This document shows positions 1 to 8,629 of a stretch of DNA of 64,000 bases, piece after piece. Under the pieces are notes generated by a model. The model saw only the letters and a program-made list of their open reading frames with translations. It had not been told where the DNA came from and did no database searches. Location: positions 99,687 to 163,686 of the forward strand of contig NZ_BONZ01000036.1 in the NCBI RefSeq assembly GCF_016862975.1, in the 5' to 3' direction. The DNA comes from Rugosimonospora africana. Lineage in GTDB: Bacteria; Actinomycetota; Actinomycetes; Mycobacteriales; Micromonosporaceae. Position 1 is the first letter of the stretch. Every line of letters starts with the position of its first letter. The translations under genes were made by a program, and so were the position numbers.

Positions 1-3000
1 GGAGGTGAGGAAGCCGTCGTCGCCGTGGGCGTTGACGCCGAAGCCGCCGAAGACGGTACCGCCGTCGGTGGGCCTGACGCCGTCCTGGCTGACGGTACTC
101 ACCTCACTCGCCTCGCCGACCACCCGGCCGTCACGGGTGGGCAGGACCCGCACCACGTGGGTCATCGCGGTGTCGAGTCCGGCCTGCGCCGGAGTCAGCG
201 CGACGCTCCCGTGTGCGCCGCGCACCGGCGCGTAGTACACCGAGCCGGTGTCCGTGCCGTTGGCGTCGCGGGCGGATCCGTTGGGGTTGTTGAACGGGTT
301 CTGGTTGCCGGTGGCGGTGGGGCCGGCGGCGCTGATCTCCAGCATGGCGCCGTCGGCCGACGGTACGTCGCGCACGTCCCAGCTCACCCGGAACGCTGTG
401 CCGTACGGCACCGCCAGATCGTGCCCGCCAGCCGACCGGTCGCCGGCCGCGGCGAGGGTCGGTGCCGGCGGCCTGGTGTCCCCGGTCGGTGCGACACGCA
501 CGTACGCGAAGTTGGTGTACGTGACCGCGGTCCTGCCGGCGGTCGCCGGCTCGATGCCGATGCCGTAGATCCCGCCACCGGACAGCGCGGACACCGGCAC
601 CTGGACGGTGCCGGACGGCTTCGTCAGCGGCACCGTGTACGCCGGCCGGAAACCCGCCGCGGTCGCCGGGTCGATCCGGCCCGGTTCGGAGACCACCAGC
701 ACCGGATCGGTCGCGCTCACCAGGCCCCGTAGGTCGTACGCGACGGGAATGGTGGCACCCCGCACGACCGCGGGTACCGTCGGCGCCAGCCCATACGTCG
801 AGCGGCCGTCACTCGGTCCGAAGACGACCGTGACCGTGGCGCCGGCCAGTCGCTTGCCGCCCCGGGACGCCGTATAGGTCAGCGTGACCGTCCGGGACGC
901 GGTACTGACCAGCGGCAGCCCGGCCGCGGCGAGCACCGCCGACGGCTGGATCCGGGCCGACGGGGTGGTCGCCAGCCGGTGGTTCCCGACGCTCAGTGAG
1001 TAGTCGACGCCGTGGTCGGGCATGCCCTGCCAGTCCGGCGCGACGGTCAGCCAGTCGCCCAGGTGGTCGTGGTCGAGCGGGATCGCGCCGGCATCGGTGG
1101 CCGTGCTGAACACGTGGTTGAACCCGTCCAGCGGGTGGCGGTCGGTGACCGCGACCCGGGACACCGACGGCGTCTCGGGCGTACCCGCGTCGGCGAGCAG
1201 CGTCTGCACGGCCTTGCCGAGGTCGACCTGTGGCCCCACGTTCAGGTTCAGGTCGGACTGCGCCGGGTTGGCCACCGGGTTCGCGGTGGACACCAGGAAG
1301 TCGCGTACGTTGACCGGATCGGTCAGCCTCGTGTTCCCGGTCAGCTTCGCCACCTGGAGCACCACCGCCGCGGCGGCGGCCACCTCCGGGGTCGAGGCCG
1401 AGGTGCCGCCGGTGTAGACGACCGCGGCGTCCTGTGCCGTGCCGCCGAAGGCGTGCTGCAGGGCGAGGACGTTGTCCCCGGGCGCCGAGATGGTGACCCG
1501 GGAACCCCAGCCGCTGGCGAAGTTGCGGGCGCCGTTGTACCGGGTCTCGGCGTACGGCGGCGATCCGACCGGGGCGGTACCCGACTGCGGCCCGGAACCG
1601 GTGTCGTTGAGCGTGGTGGAGCCGACGTCGATGGAGCCGGTGTCCGGGTCCGCCGACGGCGCCGTGGAGAAGCTGACGTCGTTCAGGTCGGTCGGCGCCA
1701 CGTGCTTCCCGGCCAGGTTCGTCGCCGCACTGCCGCCGGAGGGCGGCACGGCCGCGTTGGTGTACCCGCGCAGCCCGTCACCGGCCGACACGCACACGAC
1801 CAACCGGTACTTCTGCACGATGGTGGCGATGACCGAGGCCATCACCGGATCGTCTTCCATGTACCGGCCGGAGAAGCCGTAGCTGTCGAGGCCGAAGCCG
1901 AGCGACGCGGTGATGACCGACGGGCGGGGCTGCTGCCGCGCGGCGGCCAGGAACGTGGCGGCCATGTCGGCGGTCGTGGGTCCGGCGGCGGCCGGTTCCA
2001 TCAGGCGGTAGCTGGCGCCCGGCGCGATCCCCAGCAGGTCGCTCGCGCCGCTGCCCTCCCGGCCCGGCCGCTGCCTGTCGTGCGGCAGCGGGGCCATCAT
2101 GGAGAAGTCCAGGCCGACCTCGCCGAGCGTGGGGTCGTCGGGTCCGCAGACCTGTCCCACCGGGTCGACCGCGCCGGTGGCGCCGGCGGTGTAGGTCGGG
2201 ATGAGCGGCATGCCCGGCCAGTCCAGGTAGCGCTGTCCACTTTGGACGATCGTGGTCGGCCCGTACCCGGCGGCCCAGGGGTTGCACGGGTTGGCGGTGT
2301 CGCTGGCCGCGCTGGCGTCGGTGAGCGAACCGATCGACACGTTCGTGATGATCTGCCCCTGTCCGGGCAGCTGGCCGAACCGCTGGCTGATCGCGGCGTA
2401 CGCCGGCATCGCGTCGACCCCGGGCCGGTCCAGCAGGCTCTGCGCGTCGGCGGTGACCGCGTAGTTGGTGGGCAGCGTTCCGGCGGCGGGTGCCGTGGCC
2501 GCCTTCGCGGTGGCTGCCTTCGCGGTGACGCCGGTGACCGGTGTCGAGCCGGTCCGCAGCGTCGTCACCCGCCAGTCCGGCGACGCGTAGGAGATGCCGG
2601 GCTGGGCGCGCAGCGCGCTGACCGCCTGGGCCACGGTGGACGGCGGCAGGTGCAGCCGGTACAGCCGGGAGACGTCCAGCGGCGCCCCGGTGGCCGGCGT
2701 CGTCGATCCGTTCCCCAGTCCGGACAGCAGCGGCTGCGCGTCGTCCACGCCCAGACCGGCGAGGACCTTGTTGAGCTTCGCGTCGCCGGTGTACGCGGGC
2801 GGGTGCGTGGCGTCGGCGCGTGCCCGGCCGAGGCTCACCCGTGCCGGGGCCGGTACACCGGCGGCGTACGCCACCACGACGTCGTCCTGCGCGTACGGCT
2901 GCGGCTGTCCCTGCGCCAGATCGGCGATCAGCTCAGCCTTGTCGGGCAGGGTACCGGCGGCCGGGCTGCCGGGAGCGTGATCGGTCGGCACGTACTGGAA

Positions 3001-3240
3001 CTCGGCGCTGCCGGTGTTGGGGTTCACGACCTGGGCGAGACCGTCACTGTAGACCGTCGCGTACCGGCCGTCGGGCAACGCGAGCCGCTGGTACGCGACG
3101 GCGGCGTGCGGCACCGCCGGCGCGGGTGCGGCCGAGGCGGGGGAGTCGGGGATCGCGACCGCGCACAGTGCGGCGGTCGTGGCCACGACCGCCGCGAGTA
3201 CCGGGGATGGGTGGGCGCGTGACAAGGCTGCGGACCTCAA
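1..3240 (-). CDS. Secreted S53 (sedolisin/kumamolisin-like) serine protease, C-terminus off the window
   Basis: Secreted acid-type endopeptidase by motif. Read from a TTG at 3240, the frame stays open for 1,080 codons to the left edge. An Arg-containing N-terminus and hydrophobic stretch (LAAVVATTAALCAVA) ending in Ala-rich residues form a signal peptide. A pro-region of about 200 residues follows. Catalytic motifs are of the S53 family rather than S8: GEVGLD gives the Glu/Asp pair (E374, D378), SAGDG gives the oxyanion Asp (D488, where subtilisins have Asn), and GGTSASTP gives the nucleophile (S614). The rest is beta-rich, perhaps for substrate or wall binding. No ATG or GTG lies upstream in frame before a stop; a second TTG at 3225 has a nearby GAGG, so the start is uncertain by five codons. 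Family assignment is from visible motifs plus known S53 features. Confidence 0.82.
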   Translation of the reverse strand, partial: MRSAALSRAHPSPVLAAVVATTAALCAVAIPDSPASAAPAPAVPHAAVAYQRLALPDGRYATVYSDGLAQVVNPNTGSAEFQYVPTDHAPGSPAAGTLPDKAELIADLAQGQPQPYAQDDVVVAYAAGVPAPARVSLGRARADATHPPAYTGDAKLNKVLAGLGVDDAQPLLSGLGNGSTTPATGAPLDVSRLYRLHLPPSTVAQAVSALRAQPGISYASPDWRVTTLRTGSTPVTGVTAKAATAKAATAPAAGTLPTNYAVTADAQSLLDRPGVDAMPAYAAISQRFGQLPGQGQIITNVSIGSLTDASAASDTANPCNPWAAGYGPTTIVQSGQRYLDWPGMPLIPTYTAGATGAVDPVGQVCGPDDPTLGEVGLDFSMMAPLPHDRQRPGREGSGASDLLGIAPGASYRLMEPAAAGPTTADMAATFLAAARQQPRPSVITASLGFGLDSYGFSGRYMEDDPVMASVIATIVQKYRLVVCVSAGDGLRGYTNAAVPPSGGSAATNLAGKHVAPTDLNDVSFSTAPSADPDTGSIDVGSTTLNDTGSGPQSGTAPVGSPPYAETRYNGARNFASGWGSRVTISAPGDNVLALQHAFGGTAQDAAVVYTGGTSASTPEVAAAAAVVLQVAKLTGNTRLTDPVNVRDFLVSTANPVANPAQSDLNLNVGPQVDLGKAVQTLLADAGTPETPSVSRVAVTDRHPLDGFNHVFSTATDAGAIPLDHDHLGDWLTVAPDWQGMPDHGVDYSLSVGNHRLATTPSARIQPSAVLAAAGLPLVSTASRTVTLTYTASRGGKRLAGATVTVVFGPSDGRSTYGLAPTVPAVVRGATIPVAYDLRGLVSATDPVLVVSEPGRIDPATAAGFRPAYTVPLTKPSGTVQVPVSALSGGGIYGIGIEPATAGRTAVTYTNFAYVRVAPTGDTRPPAPTLAAAGDRSAGGHDLAVPYGTAFRVSWDVRDVPSADGAMLEISAAGPTATGNQNPFNNPNGSARDANGTDTGSVYYAPVRGAHGSVALTPAQAGLDTAMTHVVRVLPTRDGRVVGEASEVSTVSQDGVRPTDGGTVFGGFGVNAHGDDGFLTS

Positions 3241-3395
3241 TTCGGGGCGACCGGCAGGTGACAGGGATGATCGAGGATCATGGCCGGTAGTAGAATACGG
3301 GCGCCAGGCCGCCGTCGATGATCACAAATGGCGGGTTCCGGCCAGGTGGCGCGAACCCGCCAGCCGGCGTACCCGGGGCGGCCCGGCCTGTGCGT

Positions 3396-3626
3396 TCAGG
3401 CGCCCAGGGACCGCTGGGCCACGGCGAAGGCCAGCTTGTCGAGAGCCTGGTTGGGTACCCGCTGGATCTCCGGGAACTCCTCCAGCACGCGCAGTTCCTG
3501 CGGCGACAGCGTACGCACCTGGATCATCGCGTTACCCGCCGCGTCCACGGACTTGACGATGAACAGCGAGCCCACGCTCAGGCACGCCACCGGTACCTCG
3601 TCGAGCGCGGTCAACAGCGACCGCAC
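3396..3626 (-). CDS. Small hypothetical protein (76 aa)
   Basis: I do not recognise this protein. It has a GTG start and reads MRSLLTALDEVPVACLSVGS at the N-terminus, with a short hydrophobic segment followed by a charged region (LRVLEEFPEIQRVPNQALDK). Composition is balanced and protein-like, unlike the Arg-rich readings on the other strand. There is no signal peptide and no Cys pair. It lies between the divergently transcribed NmrA-type gene and the protease, and shares the intergenic region carrying the 3693-3734 inverted repeat. The ribosome site is weak (GAGG four bases before GTG), so it could be a chance open frame. Confidence 0.5.
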   Translation of the reverse strand: MRSLLTALDEVPVACLSVGSLFIVKSVDAAGNAMIQVRTLSPQELRVLEEFPEIQRVPNQALDKLAFAVAQRSLGA

Positions 3627-3692
3627 GGCCTCGGCGGATGACAGGCCTGCTGCTCCGGCCGGCGGTGATCCTCTCGCGTCGAGATGTTACGG

Positions 3693-3734
3693 GACTCATA
3701 TCGTCGGGGCTTCACCGACTAGTTAATATGAGTC
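3693..3734. promoter_or_regulatory. Perfect inverted repeat upstream of the NmrA-type gene, possible operator
   Basis: GACTCATAT at 3693-3701 is repeated as its exact reverse complement ATATGAGTC at 3726-3734, with 24 bases between. The stretch is clearly AT-richer than its surroundings and lies 61 bases before the NmrA-type start, between divergent genes. This is what an operator for a winged-helix repressor (HxlR, MarR or TetR type) would look like, but no such regulator gene is adjacent, so the partner is unknown. Confidence 0.5.
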
Positions 3735-3795
3735 TCGTATTATCCGGTTCACAGATGGTGGCCGGGAAGTATCGGCGTCGAGAGGAACCCACGTC

Positions 3796-4638
3796 ATGAT
3801 TCTCATTACCGGGGCGACCGGGAATGTCGGCCGTGAAGCCATCACCCAGTTGCTCGACGAACGGCTGTCGGTGATGGCGGTCAGTCGCGAGCCGTCTACC
3901 TCGGCGCTGCCCGGCGGCGCCGAGGTGGTCCGCGCGGACCCGTCGCGCCCGCGGACCCTCGAAGCGGCGCTCGACGGTGTGGAGGCGATCCTGCTCAGCC
4001 CGCGCGCCGCCGGCGGGGCCGTGGCCGAACTCCTGGCACTGGCGGGGCGGCAGGGGGTGAAGCGCGTGGTGCTCCTGTCGGCCGTGACGGTGCAGTACCC
4101 CGCGGGATACCAGAGGTTCGCCGACGAATTCCGTGCCGTGGAACAGATCGTGCGGGACTCCGGGCTGGACTGGACGATCCTGCGCTGTGCCGACTTCGCG
4201 TCCAACACGCTGGCCTGGGCCGGGCAGATCCGCTCCACGGGCACCATTCGCGGCGCGTACCCGAACGCGGCGAGCTCGACCATCCACGAGCGTGACATCG
4301 CGGCGGTCGCGGTGCGGGCGCTGACCGACCCGGTCCACGGAGGACAGGCCTACGCGCTGACCGGACCGCAATCGCTCAGCCAACTCGACAAGGTGCGCGC
4401 CATCGGGCGGGCCATCGGTGAGGACCTGTCCTTTGTGGAGCTGCCGGCGGATCAGGTCCGCCAGGGCATGCTCGCTGCCGGCCTGCCCGAGGATGTGCCC
4501 GACCGGCTACTCGGTTCGCTGGCCGACTACGCCTTCACGCCCGGGCCGTCCACCGACACGGTCCAGCGGCTGCTCGGCCGTCCCGCGCTCACCTTCGCGA
4601 GCTGGGCGGCCGAGCACGCCGCGGCGTTCCTCGGCTGA
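3796..4638 (+). CDS. NmrA-family NAD(P)-binding protein (atypical short-chain dehydrogenase)
   Basis: Cytoplasmic dinucleotide-binding protein of 280 residues. The N-terminal MILITGATGNVG is the GxxGxxG Rossmann motif (residues 6-12). RVVLLSAVTVQYPAG follows the fourth strand, but the YxxxK catalytic pair of classical SDRs is missing, as in NmrA/HSCARG proteins that sense or reduce quinones. LDWTILRCADFASNTLAW and IHERDIAAVAVRAL match the family pattern for NAD(P)H-binding redox-sensing proteins. The ATG start follows an AT-rich intergenic region with an inverted repeat, suggesting inducible expression. It is monocistronic and ends at a strong bidirectional hairpin shared with the convergent amidase. 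Substrate is unknown. Confidence 0.85.
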   Translation: MILITGATGNVGREAITQLLDERLSVMAVSREPSTSALPGGAEVVRADPSRPRTLEAALDGVEAILLSPRAAGGAVAELLALAGRQGVKRVVLLSAVTVQYPAGYQRFADEFRAVEQIVRDSGLDWTILRCADFASNTLAWAGQIRSTGTIRGAYPNAASSTIHERDIAAVAVRALTDPVHGGQAYALTGPQSLSQLDKVRAIGRAIGEDLSFVELPADQVRQGMLAAGLPEDVPDRLLGSLADYAFTPGPSTDTVQRLLGRPALTFASWAAEHAAAFLG

Positions 4639-4646
4639 GTGGGCAC

Positions 4647-4687
4647 CCGCCCGTCCTCCGGCAGGCGTGCTACCGGAGGGCGGGCGG
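4647..4687. terminator. Bidirectional terminator-like hairpin
   Basis: A 15-base arm at 4647-4661 pairs with 4673-4687 with one G-T wobble, leaving an 11-base loop. It sits 9 bases after the NmrA-type stop codon and 23 bases beyond the amidase stop codon on the other strand. There is no T-run, as is common for high-GC actinobacterial terminators. Confidence 0.7.
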
Positions 4688-4710
4688 CGGACCGTCAGGG
4701 TGTGGTGCCG

Positions 4711-6207
4711 TCAGGGAGCGCAGGACGGGTCCGACCCGCCGGGACCGGCGCACCGGAACAGCGACGGGTTGACCCGCGACGGCGGCCGGCGCAACATGGT
4801 CGCCTGCTCGTACGCGTAGCCGAGGCCGATCAGCGTCGGCTCGCTCCAGGCCCGGCCGAGGAACGAGATGTTGAACGGCCGGCGGTTGCTCGCCTGGTAC
4901 CCGGCCGGGACGCTGATCGACGGGTACCCCGCCTTCGCGCCGATCCCGGCGCTGCCGCTGCCCGCGAACAGCAGCGCGGTCAGGTCGTTCGCGGCCATCA
5001 CGGCGTCGATCCGGTCCCTGCTGTCGGCCAGGTCCTGCGCCCGGTCGGCGAGGTACTTCGCGGTGTCCGCGCTGCCCGGGCTGAGGTCCTTGGCCTGTGA
5101 GGCCAGCGCGTTGGTCTGACCGAACTTGAGCGCGACGTCCGCGTGCGCGTCGTTGTACGCGACGATGTCGGCCAGCGACTTCATCGGCGCGTTTGCCGGC
5201 AGCCGGGACAGGTACGTGTCGAGGTCGCGCTTGAACTCGTAGGTGAGCACGCTCGATCCGCCCGGGATGCTGCTGCCGGTGTCGAGGCTCACCGGTACCA
5301 GCGTGGCGCCGGCAGCCGTGAGTGCGGCGGTCGCCGCGTCCCACAGCGTCCGGGTGTCGGTGCCGGCGGCCGGAACCTGGCTCGCCACCACCCCGATCCG
5401 GGCACCCCGCAACGCCGTCGTCGACAGGTCCGCGGTGAAGTCGTGGCCGAGCAACGGATTCTGCGCGGTCGCCGGGTCCAGCGGATCCGCCGTGGTCAGC
5501 GCGGTCAGCTCGGCCGCGGCGTCGGCGACCGTCTTGACGATCGGGCCGGCGGTGTCCTGGCTTGCCGCGATCGGCACGATGCCGGTACGGCTGACCAGGC
5601 CCACGGTCGGCTTGATGCCCACGTCCGAGTTGGCCGCCGACGGGCTCAGGATCGAGCCGGAGGTTTCCGTGCCGACGGTCAGCGGCGCGAACCCGAATGC
5701 CGCCGCGACCCCCGGACCGGAACTCGACCCGCTGGGGGTCTGCGACGCGTCGTACGGGTTGAGCACCTGCCCGCCCAGCGAGCTGTACCCGCCGGGCATC
5801 CCGGAGGTCAGGAAGTTCGCGAACTCGGTCAGGTTCGCCTTGCCCAGGATCACCGCCCCGGCCTTCTTCAGCCCGGTCACCAGCGGCGCGTCGGCCGACG
5901 GGTACGAGTGCGCCAGAGCCACCGAGCCGGCCGTGGTCGGCATGCCCCTGACGTCGATGTTGTCCTTCAACAGCACCGGGATGCCCAGCAGCGGTCCGTG
6001 CCGCTTGCCGGAGCGCAGGACGGCGTCAGCCGCCCGGGCCTCGTCCAGCGCGGCGGGGTTGATGGCCCGTACCGCGTTCAGCGCCGGCCCCCGCGAGTTG
6101 TACTGGCGGATCCGGGCGAGGTATGCGCTGGCTAGGTCGACGGCGCTGATCCGGCGGCTTTGCAGCAACTGGCCGAGCTGAGCGACGGTGGCGGTCTCCA
6201 AATCCAC
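4711..6207 (-). CDS. Amidase-signature family hydrolase, N-terminus probably lost
   Basis: Hydrolyses amide bonds by the Ser-cisSer-Lys mechanism. The catalytic set is visible: Lys in PVLLKDNI (K81 of the 498-residue reading), the cis-Ser in PSGSSSGPG (S161/S162), and the nucleophile in TETSGSILSP (S185). The core is full length. Family members of this group usually carry a signal peptide before a segment like this one's RPLPSTVDLETAT. Here no signal peptide exists; the frame instead runs upstream through out-of-frame acetyltransferase sequence as far as 6783. The GTG at 6207 is chosen as the first start at the domain boundary and has no clear ribosome site; a GTG at 6294 is another option. 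The gene looks fused to the truncated acetyltransferase by a deletion and may not be expressed or exported normally. Confidence 0.75.
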   Translation of the reverse strand: MDLETATVAQLGQLLQSRRISAVDLASAYLARIRQYNSRGPALNAVRAINPAALDEARAADAVLRSGKRHGPLLGIPVLLKDNIDVRGMPTTAGSVALAHSYPSADAPLVTGLKKAGAVILGKANLTEFANFLTSGMPGGYSSLGGQVLNPYDASQTPSGSSSGPGVAAAFGFAPLTVGTETSGSILSPSAANSDVGIKPTVGLVSRTGIVPIAASQDTAGPIVKTVADAAAELTALTTADPLDPATAQNPLLGHDFTADLSTTALRGARIGVVASQVPAAGTDTRTLWDAATAALTAAGATLVPVSLDTGSSIPGGSSVLTYEFKRDLDTYLSRLPANAPMKSLADIVAYNDAHADVALKFGQTNALASQAKDLSPGSADTAKYLADRAQDLADSRDRIDAVMAANDLTALLFAGSGSAGIGAKAGYPSISVPAGYQASNRRPFNISFLGRAWSEPTLIGLGYAYEQATMLRRPPSRVNPSLFRCAGPGGSDPSCAP

Positions 6208-6920
6208 TGTGGACGGTAGCGGGCGCGCGCCCGGCGCGGCGGCGGACGGCTGAGCCCGACGAGGCTCCCGGCTGGTGTGTACGCAAGCCGCCACCAGCCA
6301 CGGGGGCTCGGCATCCAACGCAGGAAGTCCAGTTCCTGCCTCGCCGACGCCTCCAGTCCGGAGGTGGCGATCGTGCGGCGTACGTGGGCGTCGAGACTGC
6401 CCTGGTTGACGCGCCGGAACACGTCGAGGATCACCGCGTCGTCGGGCTCGGCGACGAACTCGAGGCGGCCGGGGCGGGTGGGCACCCCGCAGTCCGGTGT
6501 CCACCGGTACCGGTAGCGTTCGACCAGTACGGACATGCCGGCGCTGCGCGCCGCGTCGATCCGCGCCGTGGCCTGTCGGCGCACCACCTCGTCGTCGCGC
6601 CAGCCGGCCGGCAGCCTGAGCGAGTACTGGGTGCGCAGTGGCGCCGTGCGCAGGAGCCGCACCGCCGCGTCCCGGTCGGTGAAGTCGAACCAGTCCAGCA
6701 CCTGCGGGGCCTCGTCGGTGGGCCCGCCCCACCACGCGGCGCGGGCCACGACCACGCCCCGGCGCAGCGCGACCCACGTCCACTCCGGCCGGTACTCACC
6801 GGCCGCCGCCATGCCGGCGTACCGGTCGCCGAAGGCGGCGAAGCCGACCAGGCCCGGATCGGGCACGGACTCGAAGAGCTGTTCTTCCCCCGGTTCGAGG
6901 GGGCGGGGCGGACGACCCAC
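6132..6920 (-). pseudogene. GNAT-family acetyltransferase, C-terminal half missing
   Basis: The reading starts at GTG 6920, 15 bases after the oppF-like stop, and gives a normal N-terminal half for a large family of actinobacterial GNAT proteins (motif RGVVVARAAWWGGP, then LDWFDFTDRDAAVRLLR, then EFVAEPDDAVILDVFRRV). It remains convincing to AYTPAGSLVGLS (about 6249), where the family would continue with the acetyl-CoA-binding RxxGxG motif. Instead the frame turns into Arg/Pro-rich sequence over the start of the amidase and stops at 6132. The acetyl-CoA site is therefore absent. The likely cause is a deletion that removed the end of this gene and the start of the amidase. Confidence 0.65.
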
Positions 6921-6935
6921 GGAGGCTGGTCGGGC

Positions 6936-7790
6936 TCAGGAGCGGCCGGACGGCAGCCGGGGTGCGCTGGCGATCAGCCGCCGGGTGTACGGGTGGGAGG
7001 GGGAGCCCAGTACCGTGTCGATCGCGCCCCGCTCGACGATCCGGCCGCGCTCCAGCACCGCGATGTCCTCGCACAGCGTCGCGACGACCCCGAGGTCGTG
7101 CGAGACCATCACCACTGTCAGCCCGCGCTCGCGAGTCAACTCGGCGAGCAGGTCGACGATCCGCACCCGGGTGGTCACGTCCAGCGCGCTGACCGGCTCG
7201 TCGGCCAGCAGTACCCGGGGTTCGCAGACGATCGCCCGGGCGATCGCGATGCGCTGGCGCTGGCCGCCGGAGAACTCGTGCGGGTACCGGTCGGCCGCGT
7301 CGGCGGGCAGCCCGACCGAGTCCAGCGCGGCGGTGACCCGCCGCCGGATCTCGGCCTGCCGGTCGGTGCGCGACACGTCCGGGCCGACGATGGCCGAGCC
7401 GAGACCCGACGAGCGCGACGTGTCCCGGTCGGCGACGGCCGAGCCGAGACCCAGCGAGCGCAACGGTTCCGCGACGATGCGGCTGACCCGCTGCCGCGGA
7501 TCCAGCGACGAGTACGGGTCCTGGAACACCGTCTGCACGCCCCGCCGGAACTCCAGCCGCCGGGCGCGGTCGCGCAGGTCGAGTTCCCGGCCGTCGAACA
7601 GGATCGCGCCGGATCCCGGCCTGGCGAGGCCCAGCAACAGACGCAGCAGCGTCGTCTTGCCCGCTCCGGACTCGCCGACCAGGGCCATGCTGCGCCCCGG
7701 CCGCACCGCGAACGAGACGCCGGCCAGCACCGGTGCCGCATGCCGGTACCCGAAGTGCACGTCGCGCGCCTCAAGGATGGGATCGCTCAC
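6936..7790 (-). CDS. oppF: Oligopeptide/dipeptide ABC transporter ATPase, OppF/DppF type
   Basis: ATP-hydrolysing subunit on the inner face of the membrane. It has Walker A GESGAGKTT (39-47), signature FSGGQRQRIAIARA, Walker B VLLADEPVSALD and the H-loop MVSHDLGVV. The GTG start overlaps the oppD stop by GTGA, so the two are translationally coupled. Unusually, residues 114-143 hold a tandem 15-residue duplication (GLGSAVADRD.. then GLGSAIVGPD..) between the Q-loop region (QDPYSSLDP) and the helical domain, caused by a 45-bp repeat at about 7392-7481. The C-terminus (LGSPSHPYTRRLIAS) is the usual Opp extension. Substrate cannot be told from the ATPase. Confidence 0.9.
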   Translation of the reverse strand: MSDPILEARDVHFGYRHAAPVLAGVSFAVRPGRSMALVGESGAGKTTLLRLLLGLARPGSGAILFDGRELDLRDRARRLEFRRGVQTVFQDPYSSLDPRQRVSRIVAEPLRSLGLGSAVADRDTSRSSGLGSAIVGPDVSRTDRQAEIRRRVTAALDSVGLPADAADRYPHEFSGGQRQRIAIARAIVCEPRVLLADEPVSALDVTTRVRIVDLLAELTRERGLTVVMVSHDLGVVATLCEDIAVLERGRIVERGAIDTVLGSPSHPYTRRLIASAPRLPSGRS

Positions 7791-8599
7791 GGCTTCCTCC
7801 GGTTCAGCGCCTCGTCGAAGGTACGGGCGCTGTCCACCAGGTCGCGCGTGTACGGCTCGCGGGGCGCGGTGACGATGTCCAGTACCGTGCCCGACTCCAC
7901 GGCGGTACCGTCGCGCATCACCAGTACCCGATCGGTCACGCCGGCCACGACGGCGAGGTCGTGCGTGATGAACAGCAGCGACATCCCGCGCGCCGCGATC
8001 AGGTTGGCCAGCAGGGACAGCACGTCGGCCTGGACCGACACGTCCAGCGCGGTGGTCGGCTCGTCGGCGATGAGCAGCGCCGGCTCACACGCCAGGGCCA
8101 TGGCGATCGCGACCCGCTGCCGCTGCCCGCCGGAGATCTCGTGCGGGTACGCCCGGGCGATGCGCTCCGGGTCGGACAGCCGCACCTCGGTCAGCGCCGA
8201 AAGCGTCGCCTCGCGCAGCGCTGCCCCGCGCAACCCGCGCCAGCGCCGCAGCGGCTCGGCGACCTGGCGGCCCACCCGCATCAGCGGGTCCAGGGCGGTC
8301 AGCGGCTCCTGGAACACAGTGGTCGCGGCCCGGCCGCGCAGCCGATCGAGCCGGCGGCTCGGCGCGCCGACGACCTCGGTCGCAGGCATCCCCGGCGCGT
8401 CCAGCACCACGCTGCCGGACACGGTCATGCCGGCCGGCAGCAGGCCCATGATGGCCAGCGCGGTGAGTGACTTGCCGGATCCCGACTCGCCGATCAGGCC
8501 CAGCCGTTCACCCGGCCCGATCGAGAAGGACAGGTCGCGCACCAGCGCCCGGCCGTCGGGCGAGTGCACCGACAGTCCGTTGACCGTCAACAGGCTCAT
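7787..8599 (-). CDS. oppD: Oligopeptide/dipeptide ABC transporter ATPase, OppD/DppD type
   Basis: Second ATPase of the importer, 270 residues. It shows Walker A GESGSGKSLT, signature EISGGQRQRVAIAMA, Walker B LLIADEPTTALDV and the switch His in FITHDLAVVAG. The C-terminal IVTAPREPYTRDLVDSA segment is typical of the Opp/Dpp group. Its ATG at 8599 and its GGAGG ribosome site both lie in the second copy of a 17-bp tandem duplication whose first copy ends oppC. OppD and OppF would form the ATPase heterodimer. Confidence 0.9.
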   Translation of the reverse strand: MSLLTVNGLSVHSPDGRALVRDLSFSIGPGERLGLIGESGSGKSLTALAIMGLLPAGMTVSGSVVLDAPGMPATEVVGAPSRRLDRLRGRAATTVFQEPLTALDPLMRVGRQVAEPLRRWRGLRGAALREATLSALTEVRLSDPERIARAYPHEISGGQRQRVAIAMALACEPALLIADEPTTALDVSVQADVLSLLANLIAARGMSLLFITHDLAVVAGVTDRVLVMRDGTAVESGTVLDIVTAPREPYTRDLVDSARTFDEALNRRKP

Positions 8600-8629
8600 C
8601 GCGACCGCCTCCTCATCGCGACCGCCTCC
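8596..8629. repeat. 17-bp tandem duplication spanning the oppC stop and oppD start
   Basis: TCATCGCGACCGCCTCC occurs twice head to tail (8596-8612 and 8613-8629). On the coding strand each copy contains GGAGG followed by GCGATGA. In the upstream copy the TGA is the oppC stop; in the downstream copy the ATG starts oppD. A single copy would have given an ATGA stop-start overlap, so the duplication separated the two genes by 13 bases. Confidence 0.85.

Noticed and set aside
1012..3222. Very long plus-strand open frame opposite the protease
   Set aside because: The translation is Arg/Gly/Val-rich with no domain and mirrors the third-position GC bias of the protease on the other strand.
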